Positions 32,160 to 40,518 are shown, counted from the stretch's first letter. The stretch is 43,469 nucleotides of DNA from Sphingomonas sp. PAMC 26621 (GCF_000251145.1 NZ_AIDW01000063.1:1-43469), one strand, 5' to 3'. Program-made: numbers and translations. Notes: generated by a model from the sequence alone, not told the origin.

Positions 32160-32639
32160 ATGCGAATAGGTTATCATCTCGGGTTCGGCGGCGCCTTCGC
32201 GCTCTCAACCGTCATGGCCTCGGCGGTCGTCGGAAATGCGTCGGCCAAAACCTTCGTTAACGCACCCCAACCGCGTGTCACCGCACTGGCGCCGGGCAAG
32301 ACCGAGACGGCGATCTTCGCCGGTGGATGCTTCTGGGGCGTCGAAGGCGTGTTCTCCCACATGAAGGGCGTTCTCGCCGCGACCTCCGGCTATGCCGGGG
32401 GCAGCGCGGGCTCGTCCCGCTAAGAGACGGTGTCGACCGGGACCACCGGTCATGCGGAAGCGGTCCGTGTCGTCCTTGACCCTGCCAAGGTCAGCTACGC
32501 AGATCTGCTGCGCGTCTATTTCTCCGTCGTCGCGGATCCGACCACGCTGAACGCGCAAGGCCCCGACCAGGGCTCGCAATACCGCAAGGCGCTGTTCCCG
32601 CAGTCGACCGGGCAGGAGCGGGTCGCACGCGCCTACCCG
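32160..32639 (+). pseudogene. msrA: Peptide-methionine (S)-S-oxide reductase, broken
   Basis: The gene opens with a signal peptide and APGKTETAIFAGGCFWGVEG, where Cys57 in GCFWG is the MsrA catalytic residue. After codon 87 a TAA (32421-32423) replaces the Tyr expected in the Msr SRYETVSTGTTGHAE stretch; the same frame then continues ETVSTGTTGHAEAVRVVLDP and NAQGPDQGSQYRKALFPQST. After about 32639 the homology stops and unrelated sequence follows, so the C-terminus with its recycling region is also missing. It would act with periplasmic MsrB if intact. Two independent defects argue for real decay. Confidence 0.85.
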
Positions 32640-32714
32640 TCACCGTCTACGCCGCTGCTCACGACTTTTCACACGGTCTGTTTGATTTCTGCATCAATGA
32701 TGACGGAACTGACG

Positions 32715-32732
32715 TGACCGTGCTAGCGGTCA
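32715..32732 (+). terminator. Weak hairpin after the broken msrA
   Basis: TGACCG and CGGTCA pair around TGCTAG at the stop of the open frame behind msrA, followed by GTCTTTCG. It is short and may have no function. Confidence 0.3.
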
Positions 32733-32775
32733 GTCTTTCGTTGAAATCATTGGCTAAATGCTCAATGATTTTCCA

Positions 32776-32994
32776 ATGACTGAATTATCTCACCCGATTG
32801 CTCTCGCGCATACGCAGGGCTTGCAGGCAGGGAAATCGGCAGAGGCGACGCCTTTGGAATGCCCATGGCCGATCCACGAGTATGACGCATGCGTGGCGTG
32901 GTTTTCTGGCTTTGCCATTGGAGCTTTAGCGAGATCACCTAACGCCCCCGGCCACGATCGTCTCGCCCACGCTTTCGATCGCGCTGCTCCCTGA
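32776..32994 (+). CDS. Small Rmf/CrpP-like protein
   Basis: This 72-residue ORF has an AHTQGLQAGKSAE segment followed by CPWPIHEYDACVAWFSGFAIG. The order of helix, Gly/Ala turn, CP(W/Y), then a Trp-rich helix resembles ribosome modulation factor and CrpP-like small proteins. I call it with caution, since the similarity is short. In-frame starts are 32758 and 32776; neither has a strong ribosome binding site. It overlaps the 3' side of the sigma gene region on the opposite strand. Confidence 0.4.
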   Translation: MTELSHPIALAHTQGLQAGKSAEATPLECPWPIHEYDACVAWFSGFAIGALARSPNAPGHDRLAHAFDRAAP

Positions 32995-33026
32995 TCCTTC
33001 CCAGTGCCAGCCAGTGATATCGTCGC

Positions 33027-33610
33027 CTAGTCGACACCAAGGCGAGTCTGTAGCTGCTGGAGCCCGCGACGAACCCAGCTTTTCGCGGTACTCGTCGGCA
33101 CGCGCGGACGGCGACCTCCGCATATGTTGCGCCATCGAAGAATGCTGTGACGATCGCATATCGCTGACGAGAATCCAGTTCGTTCAGGCATTCAACCAAC
33201 CTGATGCACTCTCCTTTGGCGATCAGGATCGTTTCCGCGTCCGGTTGCCAATCCAGGATGTCCGGTACTTCGTCGAGCGATGCGGTCGGTCGGGATGTCT
33301 GCGCACGAAGCCAGTCGATGGAGCGGTTCCGTGCGATGACGGCAAGCCAACTGATCGGGCTGGCCTTTCCCGGCGCCAAGGCCCCGGCACGCCGCCAGAT
33401 GAGAAGGGACACCTCGTGTAGTACGTCCTCCGCGTTCTGATGATTGCCGCAGATGCGCAGACATATGCCGAACAGCTTCGCGCTCGTCAGGCGATAGAGT
33501 TCCTTGAACGCGGCGCGGTCCTCACCGGCCACCGCAAGCAGCGTGGCCGCGAGATGCGCCCGGGCGACATCGGAAAACGGGGCACTCCTGGCTCGATCCA
33601 ATGTGCTCAT
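33027..33610 (-). pseudogene. ECF sigma factor, frameshifted in region 4
   Basis: This RNA polymerase sigma-70 factor of the ECF type has region 2 (AAFKELYRLTSAKLFGICLR, AEDVLHEVSLLIWRRAG, ISWLAVIARNRSIDWLRA) and the start of region 4 (CLNELDSRQRYAIVTAFFDG, then ATYAEVAVRA). There the frame breaks. Resuming one base off, the text reads VPTSTAKSWVRRGLQQLQTR and ends at a TAG at 33027, a proper region 4.2 helix-turn-helix. So one base is missing. It looks closest to the SigK/RpoE-like group by eye. No anti-sigma gene follows, and IS debris abuts its promoter side. Confidence 0.8.
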
Positions 33611-33686
33611 CCCGAAGATCGTGTCCCACCGCGTGGTGTAGCTTCAGCGGCGTAGCCGCTTTGATCTCCGGGCAGGGCCGGATCGA

Positions 33687-34017
33687 TCACGCCGCCATGG
33701 ACGACAACGTGACGGTGGTATCATCGCTCAGTTGCGTCACGCTTTCCAGCGTCATGTAGCGGCCCCGCTGGACTGCCCACTCGTCGTATTGCTCGAGCAG
33801 CAAGGCGCCGACGAGGCGTGTGATGGCATCCTCGTTGGGGAAGATACCGACGACATTGGTGCGCCGCTTGATCTCGCCGTTGAGACGTTCGAGTGGATTG
33901 GTGCTGTGCAGCTTGGTGCGATGCTGCGGCGGGAACGACATGTACGCGAGCACGTCTTCCTCCGCCGTATCCATCAGCTTTACGAGTTTAGGAACGCTGG
34001 GTCTCAGCTGGTCGTGT
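33687..34017 (-). pseudogene. IS256-family transposase, C-terminal remnant
   Basis: The product LRPSVPKLVKLMDTAEEDVL, then HSTNPLERLNGEIKRRTNVV and DEWAVQRGRYMTLESVTQLS, is the C-terminal quarter of an IS256 (Mutator-type) transposase, with the catalytic Glu in LNGEIKRR. The 5' part is absent. At about 34017 it joins directly to a fragment of an unrelated IS630 transposase. Confidence 0.8.
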
Positions 34018-34550
34018 ATGGGAGGCATAGTTATCGAGGATGACGTGGACGGCTTTGTCGTGCGGCAGCTCTGCCTCGACGGCGTTCAGGAAGCGGATGA
34101 ACTCCTTATGCCAGTGACGCTGCATATTGCGGCCGATTACCGAGCCATCGAGGACGTTCAGGGCCGCAAACAGCATCGTCGCGTCGTCGTACCGTTGCGC
34201 TTGTAGTCGTGCGTCATGGTGGCGCCACGGCCGCAGTTGAGCAGCAGTCCCGGCTGAGTGCGGCCGAGCGCCTGGATCTGGCTTTTCGCGTCGACCGACA
34301 GCACGATGGCGTGCGCAGGGGGCGAGCCGCTACGAAATCGTGACCGCCCGCCCAACCGCGGGAGATAATACGCGGCGGTTGACCGTCAAGGTCCGTGGTC
34401 TCGCGGTAAGGAGATGCTCTCCTCGACGTCGATCTTAGATCCTCATCTCCGCAGCCTTGCGCCAACGGTTTACCGCCGTTCGTCTGCTCGCTGCGCTGAC
34501 AGTGATTGGCGAGCCGGCGACCGTTCCGCTCACCGTCCACATGGTCTTCG
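34018..34550 (-). pseudogene. IS630-family transposase remnant
   Basis: Fragments in two frames give AIVLSVDAKSQIQALGRTQP and GATMTHDYKRNGTTT, then LFAALNVLDGSVIGRNMQRH and HKEFIRFLNAVEAELP, then HVILDNYASH. These are the DDE region of an IS630-family transposase (first Asp in SVDAKSQ, second in ILDNYA). Its 5' part contains a TAAVNRWRKAAEMRI-like helix-turn-helix remnant ending in a stop. The 3' end is replaced by the IS256 fragment. The gene is inactive. Confidence 0.75.
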
Positions 34551-34849
34551 AGACCTGCCCCACCGTGATCTGAAGCGATCGGCCTTCCACATCGATCGCT
34601 TCATGCATGGATGGCCGTCCCCCGAATGTCCCTATGGCGTATTAGCCAGCGCCGATCACTTTTCAACACGCTCGCTGCTCCGGTCCAGTCGGTAGGCCGT
34701 AATCGAATTTGTAGAGTCCGTTCCTCGTTATGTGAACGACACGCGTACGCGACACGACGGCTTCAGCCGCGCGTTTCCCTCCGTGCGACCGTGGAAGAAG
34801 ACGTGGGCAGAGCCAAGGTCGAATTTCCGCCGGACTGAACGTCGAACGT
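34551..34849. other. Gap without a recognisable gene
   Basis: This stretch after the IS630 remnant has no open frame with a ribosome binding site and no motif I recognise on either strand. It is probably IS or flank debris. Confidence 0.4.
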
Positions 34850-35002
34850 CTAGCGGACCGCCAACTCGTCCTGAACCAGATTAAGCGCCTGCTCGAGATG
34901 CAACGCCGCGAGCGCCACGCCCGCGGCGTCCAGCAGGCGAAGCGCCTCTCGCATCAGCGCCGAGGCTTCAGTTACGGTATCGCGCTCAGGTTCATCGGGC
35001 AT
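34850..35002 (-). CDS. Small acidic protein of unknown function, 50 residues
   Basis: The minus strand is open from the ATG at 35002 to the TAG at 34850. The product begins MPDEPERDTVTEASALMREA and continues as one long amphipathic helix, LRLLDAAGVALAALHLEQAL and VQDELAVR. Codon use and the helix pattern suggest a real gene; small proteins of this kind are common in sphingomonads. No ribosome binding site is obvious. The gap 35003-35215 to its right shows only short, unrecognised frames. Confidence 0.5.
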   Translation of the reverse strand: MPDEPERDTVTEASALMREALRLLDAAGVALAALHLEQALNLVQDELAVR

Positions 35003-35215
35003 GCAGTGATTTCTTGCGAAATGTCTTCGAATTTGAAAGTGAATTCGGCGTCACATTCGCCCGAAGAACACGGTCGTAGGGTGACCCGTTCGCCGAGCGA
35101 TCGTTTAGTCTACGTCTCCGCCGGTCTTCTTGCCCCTCATCATGCGGATGTCTGCAACAACATCTTGACCAGGCTCGCGGCACATCCTGGCATGCGATTA
35201 GAGTATCCGTTGTGA

Positions 35216-36163
35216 TCAAGCGGGCTTATCGATCCATTTGCGGTCGGCTTTGAGCAACGTATTTGCCAGGATGATGAGCTTCCGCATGATCGCGGTGATG
35301 GCGACCTTGGGAGGCTTCCCCGCGGTGACCATCGCCTGATATTTAGCTTTCAGATCGACGTTGAACCGCGTTGCGACGAGGGCCGGCATGTAGAGCGCTT
35401 GCCTGAGAACGGCGCGCCCACCGCGGATGTGGCGTTTTCCGCGATACTGCCCGCTGTCGCGGGCTTGTGGGGCGAGACCAGCGAGACTGGCGACCTGCTT
35501 GCTCTCGAGTTGACCGAGCTCAGGCATTTCGATGAGCATAGTGATAGCGGTGAGTGCACCAACGCCAGGAATTGAGACGAGTATCTCGAAGCGCGCCACC
35601 AGCTCAGGATCGGTCTGCAAACGCGCGTTCAGGGCAGCGTCGATGGCGGCGATCTAACGATCGATCTGTGCTAGCCGTTGCGCAGCATGTCGCTTCAGCA
35701 ATGGCGACCGACACGCATGCTGACGGTTCCTGGCAGCGGTACGATCCTTGACCAAAGCGAGCCGGGCGATGTGAAGCTCCCTCATTTCATCGATAGCTTC
35801 GCTGGTAATCGGCCGTATTGGCGGTGTCAGAAGTGCGCCCATGCGGGCCAGCATAGCGGCATCGATCGCATCGGTTTTGGCGTGTGCGCCGGCGGCTTGT
35901 GCAAAGCGCCGCGCCTGTAGCGGATTGACCTTCGCCAAGGGGAGCCCTGCGTCGCCCAGTCGCCGCTCGAGCCGATGATGGTATGGGCCAGTCGGTTCGA
36001 AGACGATACGGACGATGTCACGGTCGCCAAGCCAACCGAGCAACGCCTTGATGCCACTGGCGTCGTTGGCGAACTGGCGGGCGATGCCCGCCGGGTGAAG
36101 ATGCACGTCGAGTGTCGCTTTGGAGATATCGACACCAACATTCTGCGCTATGATGGTCTCCAT
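35216..36163 (-). pseudogene. IS110-family transposase with a nonsense codon
   Basis: The first part, QNVGVDISKATLDVHLHPAG, followed by FEPTGPYHHRLERRLGDAGL and HAKTDAIDAAMLARMG, is the DEDD domain of IS110 transposases. A TAG at 35654-35656 interrupts it in frame. The second part, EILVSIPGVGALTAITMLIE, followed by GLAPQARDSGQYRGKRHIRG, is the C-terminal transposase-20 domain with its Ser region. The two halves are in the same frame, so a single base change would restore the gene. As written it should not yield a full transposase. Confidence 0.85.
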
Positions 36164-36292
36164 CTTTTCCAGGTCCTCTGCTTGTCATGCGGGCCAAGGC
36201 CCACGTATCCGTTCAGGCCGCGGGAAAAGAGAAGGGCGATCAATCTCTAACTCGGCCCATTACGGCCTGCGGTTTTGCGATCCGTCCCTTCC

Positions 36293-36330
36293 CGTCGCCG
36301 ACGAGTTTGCGGCTCGTCGGCGACGGCCTT
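36293..36330 (+). terminator. Strong hairpin near the IS110/IS630 junction
   Basis: CGTCGCCGACGA (36293-36304) and TCGTCGGCGACG (36314-36325) form a perfect 12-bp stem with a 9-nt loop, followed by GCCTTTCTT. It looks like an intrinsic terminator read rightward. It lies between two IS elements and may be left from an older gene end. Confidence 0.6.
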
Positions 36331-36454
36331 TCTTGCCAGAAAGACCGCCACCTTCATAAGATAAGCGGTTTCTCACCGTGCTGAATCATAGAGGAATTCC
36401 CGTCGCTGCGGTTTTCTGATTCATAAATCCTGCCGGTGCAGGAGGCTGGCATTG

Positions 36455-37262
36455 ATGGCGCGAGCATTGTCAGTGGATCTTCGAGACAAGGTTGTGGCGG
36501 CGATCGCGAGCGGTCTGTCGCGTCGACAGGCGGCGGTACGGTTCGGTGTCAGCGCCGCGAGCGCTGTCCGGTGGCAGCAGCTTGCAAACCAGCACGGAAC
36601 GCCGACGCCACAGCAGCAGGGTGGCGATCGACGTTCGATGAGGATCGAGGCGCATGCCGAGTTGATCCTGGAGGCTTATATGGCGACGCCCGACATCACC
36701 CTGGCCGAGTTGCAGGCACTTCTGGCCGATCACGGCACCGAGGTCGCACTCGGCACGATATGGCGGTTCTTCGCGCGGCGCGGGATCACGCGCAAAAAAA
36801 GACAGCGCACGCGACCGAGCAGGATCGCCCGGCCATCCTAAAACGACGAGAGGAATGGTTCGACGGCCAGCTTGATCTCGATCCCGAGCAGCTCATCTTC
36901 ATCGACGAGACGTGGGCATCAACGAACATGGCACGTCGCTACGGCCGAGCGCCACGCGGCGAACGACTGCGGGCCGGTGTGCCGCACGGGCACTGGAAAA
37001 CCACTACCTTCGTCGCGGGTCTGAGCCGCACCGGCATGATCGCGCCCTGGGTGCTCGACGGAGCGATGAACGGTGAAGCCTTCACCACCTACGTGACCCG
37101 CGTCCTCGTGCCCGAACTTTCGCCCGGCAACGTCGTCATCATGGACAACTTATCGAGTCATAGGGCCCAGCCGTGCGTGCCGCCATCGAAGCCGCGGGTG
37201 CCAGACTCCTGTTCCTTCCGCCCTACAGCCCCGACTTCAACCCCATCGAGATGGCCTTCTCC
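36455..37262 (+). pseudogene. IS630-family transposase, frameshifted and truncated
   Basis: The first frame encodes MARALSVDLRDKVVAAIASG and a helix-turn-helix (LSRRQAAVRFGVSAASAVRW), ending at 36841. The second frame, one base back, continues from the A7 run at 36794-36800 with QLIFIDETWASTNMARRYG and VVIMDNLSSH. This two-ORF layout with a run of A is the normal programmed -1 frameshift of many IS630 elements. A further missing base at about 37170 (HRAQP where HKGPAVR is expected) and loss of the C-terminus after FLPPYSPDFNPIEMAFS make the copy defective. AGGAGG precedes the start. Confidence 0.8.
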
Positions 37263-37818
37263 AGCTTGGCCACGCGGTCTTGTAATTCTGCCGATCCACG
37301 GGCGTGTCGCAAATCTACTAAGTTCCGGACGTCTCGAATGTCGCTACTTTTGGGACAGTGCGCCATCTTCCCGCAAGGACGATGAAAATGGGAGATACGT
37401 TTAATCGGCCACAACCTTTGAGCTATGCCTCGTGACTTTCAATCCCTCCCTGCGCATCGCAAAAATCCAAAACGCTCAATATTGAGTTATAGGTAAAGTG
37501 ATCAAACTTTAGGTAAACCGCGCATTCCATTGTCGGTAAATTTTGGGGACGCTGACGAACCAACCTCGGGCGACGGTGCTTTGCTCTTCCACGCTGATCG
37601 CTTCCTGTTCCGATGCCGAAGGTGCGGCTACACATACGGGTAACGATCGACTAGGCTGATGCAGTCCGTCCTTACGGGCGGGCGGTGATCGGGCGGAACG
37701 GCCGCTCCATGCTTGAACCGGGTTCCCCGGCCGCGGTCATGGTCGGTCGCCGGGGCGCGACGCTATCCCTCGTCATTGAGGGCGGAGCGCTGATCCTACG
37801 CTAAGCAACGATAAGCCC
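37263..37818. other. Gap of ~550 bp without a supported gene
   Basis: This stretch lies between the truncated IS630 transposase and the resolvase res site. Short open frames exist on both strands, including a minus-strand frame at 37223-37414 with a DVRNLVDLRHARGSAELQDR segment and a plus-strand frame ending ATLSLVIEGGALILR at about 37803. I do not recognise either, and neither has a good start. It is likely debris of a transposon backbone. Confidence 0.4.
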
Positions 37819-37937
37819 GTCCACAAAATGACTGAGTGTTTTATGGACGATCCAGCATTCTGGGACGAATTCTGTGGACGGGTTTTCCGCGTGTTTGCGC
37901 CCTGAGATCGGGGTGTCCATAAATCGTTCGTATGGGA
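37819..37937. other. Probable res site of the resolvase
   Basis: Two dyads flank the region: GTCCACAAAA (37819-37828) with TTTTATGGAC (37839-37848), and TGTCCATA (37914-37921) with TATGGGA (37931-37937). A CTGTGGAC half-site lies between them at about 37873. The set lies immediately upstream of a serine resolvase start, as in Tn3-type transposons and plasmid resolution systems. Such sites also serve to repress the resolvase gene. Confidence 0.6.
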
Positions 37938-37945
37938 GACGGAGC

Positions 37946-38515
37946 TTGAGCGACATTCTGGGATATGCCCGCGTCAGCACCGGCGACCAGGACGTCGCGG
38001 GGCAGACCATGCGCCTCAAGCAGGCGGGCGCGATCAAGGTGTTCACCGATGTCATGTCGGGCAAGAGCATGGACCGGCCGGGCCTTGCCGAGCTTCTCGC
38101 CTATGCGCGCAAAGGCGACACGCTGGCGGTGGTGCGGCTCGACCGGCTCGCGCGGTCGCTTGCCGACCTATTGGCGACGGTCTCAAAGCTGCGTGACAAC
38201 GGGATCGCCCTGCTCAGCCTCGAAGAGAAGATCGACACCTCATCTGCTGCCGGTGAGCTCATCTTCCACGTCTTCGGTGCCATCGCGCATTTCGAGCGAC
38301 GGCTGATCTCGGAACGCACCAAGGACGGCATTGCGGCGGCGCGCGCCAAGGGTAAGCTGCCCGGCCGGCAGCCGCTCGACATGGCCAAGATCGACGCCGC
38401 GATCAAACTCGTCGAGGCGCGAGTGTCGCCAGCGGAAAGTACCCGGCAGCTCGGGATTGGACGTTCTACGATCTACCGCGAGATGCGACGAATGGGCATT
38501 GGGCGGCCTGAGTGA
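37946..38515 (+). CDS. Serine recombinase, resolvase/invertase family
   Basis: This 189-residue serine recombinase has the catalytic N-terminal domain ILGYARVSTGDQDVAGQ (nucleophile Ser11). RLDRLARSLADLL carries the catalytic Arg residues, and the long E helix runs through IFHVFGAIAHFERRLISERT. The C-terminal helix-turn-helix is PAESTRQLGIGRSTIYREMR. The TTG at 37946 is chosen because GGAG lies close upstream and the family starts here. No transposase of the Tn3 family is in the window, so this is a solo resolvase, perhaps left from a transposon or serving dimer resolution. Confidence 0.88.
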   Translation: MSDILGYARVSTGDQDVAGQTMRLKQAGAIKVFTDVMSGKSMDRPGLAELLAYARKGDTLAVVRLDRLARSLADLLATVSKLRDNGIALLSLEEKIDTSSAAGELIFHVFGAIAHFERRLISERTKDGIAAARAKGKLPGRQPLDMAKIDAAIKLVEARVSPAESTRQLGIGRSTIYREMRRMGIGRPE

Positions 38516-38616
38516 TCGGCTGAAAAGGGGTGGTTAGCTGCTGTTCGGCTTCTGAATTAGGACGGGACGAGCAAACGCTTGACGCTGCGCGTTGCTCCAG
38601 CAAAAACACCGGCCTT

Positions 38617-39183
38617 ATGTCTGAATCGCTATCTTTGGTAATCCCGGCGCTCATATACCTCCCCGCTTACCGTGCTGCGCTTGAGGATGGATGGTCGCCC
38701 GACAATTTAAACGGGGGCGCGGCCGCCCGAAAAGAGTTGGGCTCGATCGCTGATGATCGCTGCGCATTCCTCGCGTCGCTGGAGGACCGGGAAGCTATCG
38801 GTGAACCAATCCTGATGCCTGACGGCACGACGCGAAAGCGCCTGCCCAGCTATCAACGCTGGCTTTGGGATGGGGAATTTTGTGGAAGCATAGCCTTTCG
38901 TTGGCAAAAGGGTACGGCCAGTCTTCCCTCCCATGTGCTCGGTCATGTTGGTTTTAGTGTGATACCGCGCAAGCGCGGACACGGTTATGCAGCGAAGGCA
39001 GTTCTTGCGCTGTTGCCAGATGCCCGGGCTCTTGGCCTGGCGCATGTGGACCTCGCGGCCAACCCAAAGAATATTGCCTCGCAACGCAGCATTGAACGGG
39101 CTGGCGGTAATCTCATTGGCTCGTTCACTAGGGACGGTGCCTATGGCGGCGGCGAAGGGCTACTCTACCGGATTGTCCTGTAG
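38617..39183 (+). CDS. GNAT-family N-acetyltransferase
   Basis: This 188-residue protein has the GNAT fold. GHVGFSVIPRKRGHGYAAKA is motif A with the acetyl-CoA loop RKRGHGYA, and NPKNIASQRSIERAGGNLIG is motif B. The N-terminal half (LIPALIYLPAYRAALEDGW) is like GNATs that act on ribosomal or small-molecule amines. The ATG at 38617 has no strong ribosome binding site. The gene follows the resolvase by about 100 bp on the same strand, so it could be transposon cargo. The substrate is unknown. Confidence 0.8.
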   Translation: MSESLSLVIPALIYLPAYRAALEDGWSPDNLNGGAAARKELGSIADDRCAFLASLEDREAIGEPILMPDGTTRKRLPSYQRWLWDGEFCGSIAFRWQKGTASLPSHVLGHVGFSVIPRKRGHGYAAKAVLALLPDARALGLAHVDLAANPKNIASQRSIERAGGNLIGSFTRDGAYGGGEGLLYRIVL

Positions 39184-39489
39184 ATAGTTTTCGCGGTGCT
39201 CCGCACATAGTACGTGTCTGCTAATGGCCAGCCCGTGTAAAACGCAGGTTCGGCGGCTTGCTGCGGAATATTCATTCAAGACTGGGCGCGCCGGGATTCT
39301 GCTATGAGGTTAAGATATCCTTTCCGACTGCGATATTGCTTGTTTCGGGTGCGGCAAGGCGTTTTTATACAGCCTCGGGCGGTTGCGGACACTCCGCCTG
39401 GTTAGCATGATTCCGATTGGCTCGGAAAGTCAGGTCGGCGGCGACATCTCAAATACGCGTTTTCATGGAATGTTCTCGGTTAGCGTTGT
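39184..39489. other. Gap without a gene
   Basis: I see no gene or clear repeat in this 306-bp stretch. The base composition is less GC-rich than the neighbours, as is common for transposon flanks. Confidence 0.4.
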
Positions 39490-39699
39490 TTAGCGGGCTT
39501 TCAACGCTCTGCCCTCCAACTGGCTAGGATCCGACGCGTCGGTCGAATTGGCCTGCGGCTGGACCTGCATGGTTTCTGGCGCCGATGCAGCCGCGCCAGC
39601 CGGAGCTTGGCCGCTCGCGGCACATGCAGCAGTCATGCTTGCGAAGGCGACGCCTGCAAGTATGCAAGTATGCAAGTATGCAAGTATGCAAGTATGCAA
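39490..39699 (-). CDS. Small exported protein with an 8-bp tandem repeat at its 5' end
   Basis: This ORF of about 69 codons reads AGVAFASMTAACAASGQAPA, then GAAASAPETMQVQPQANSTD and DPSQLEGRALKAR, which looks like a signal sequence with a possible lipobox (TAAC) and a short secreted peptide. The N-terminus is encoded by CATACTTG repeats (HTCILAYL as an 8-residue unit). No ATG lies in frame upstream before a stop; a TTG inside the repeat is the only start near. Each 8-bp unit shifts the frame, so repeat number would switch the gene on and off. Confidence 0.5.
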   Translation of the reverse strand: MHTCILAYLHTCILAGVAFASMTAACAASGQAPAGAAASAPETMQVQPQANSTDASDPSQLEGRALKAR

Positions 39700-39712
39700 G
39701 TATGCAAGTATG
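39657..39712. repeat. 8-bp tandem repeat, seven copies
   Basis: Seven exact copies of CAAGTATG stand head to tail from 39657 to 39712, followed by a partial CAAG. A period not divisible by three, within the 5' coding part of a small exported protein, is the hallmark of a contingency (phase-variable) locus. Such octamer arrays are rare in alphaproteobacteria as far as I know. Confidence 0.9.
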
Positions 39713-40164
39713 CAAGCGCGAGTAGATGATCAGTAAGTCATTGATACACCCTTGAGGCTCTATATCTCTAGGGGGACCGCTAGCCCGTCATTTAGTAACC
39801 CGTGTGTCATTCTCGTGACGACCGACACTCGAAGTTTTAATCCTAATTTCATCTTAGTTGTAAGCGCTAGAATCAGCACGACCTGCCTTACCAGGATCCG
39901 AGCGAGTCGGCGGTGGCGCAACGGCGGCTATTGCCAAACGTCGCCCGAAAGCGGTCGGTCCGCTTACTCCCCATTTCGCTCATTCCGAAATTCGATTGAT
40001 TGAAAAAGCGCAACGCGAGCTGCTTAGCGAACGCTGAGCAACCCTTACCCGACCCGATTGTGGCGCCCATTCACGATGCGCGACGGAATTGCCGCTGAGC
40101 TGCGTTCAATGACTACTTGGGTGCCTCCGAAGGGGTGCCGGGTATTATGTGCAAGGAGAGCATC
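39713..40164. other. Gap of ~450 bp without a gene
   Basis: No supported gene lies here. The region is relatively AT-rich at its left end. It contains a GTAACC at about 39797 that is not followed by CG at 16 nt, so I do not call it a promoter. Confidence 0.4.
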
Positions 40165-40416
40165 ATGAGGAAAATCCTGCTTGCCGCGATCGCGGCCGGA
40201 GCAGCCTTCACCGTCGTTGCGCCCGCCGAGGCGCGGCAGGGCTGCGGCGTTGGCGCGCATCGTGGCCCTGGCGGCTATTGCCGCCCTAATCGCGGACGTG
40301 TGGTCGTGGCCCCGAGGCTTCGCATCGGCGGATTTTATGGAGGCCGAGGATATTGGGATGGCAGGCGGTATTGTGACCATCGGTATCGGTATCACGGCGG
40401 TTGGCGCTATCGCTAG
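40165..40416 (+). CDS. Small exported Gly/Arg/Tyr-rich protein
   Basis: This 83-residue protein has a signal peptide (RKILLAAIAAGAAFTVVAPAEA). The mature part QGCGVGAHRGPGGYCRPNRG has two Cys and is followed by a Gly/Tyr/Arg-rich tail (GGFYGGRGYWDGRRYCDHRY). It resembles small periplasmic GCG-type proteins common in sphingomonads and rhizobia; their function is unknown. AAGGAG precedes the ATG at 40165 and a hairpin follows the stop. Confidence 0.75.
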   Translation: MRKILLAAIAAGAAFTVVAPAEARQGCGVGAHRGPGGYCRPNRGRVVVAPRLRIGGFYGGRGYWDGRRYCDHRYRYHGGWRYR

Positions 40417-40427
40417 GCTTTGAGGCC

Positions 40428-40458
40428 AGCAGGAGCGTCGCGCACCGGCGCTCCTGCT
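40428..40458 (+). terminator. Hairpin after the small Gly-rich protein
   Basis: AGCAGGAGCG (40428-40437) and CGCTCCTGCT (40449-40458) form a 10-bp perfect stem 11 bp after the stop. It is followed by ATTCCTG rather than a T tract, so termination is likely but not certain. Confidence 0.6.
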
Positions 40459-40518
40459 ATTCCTGTCCGGTAATCGATGAAGCGAGAGCCATGATCCGAA
40501 AGCAATAGAGGCACTAGC

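Noticed and set aside
32421..32423. TAA in msrA as a recoded codon
   Set aside because: TAA is not a selenocysteine or pyrrolysine codon, and the C-terminus of the gene is also lost, so simple decay is the better reading.
39657..39712. CRISPR array
   Set aside because: The 8-bp units are contiguous, without spacers, and no cas genes are present.
39797..39825. GTAACC as another sigma-F-like promoter
   Set aside because: The next CG-type element is at 18 nt, not 16, and no gene starts close by.
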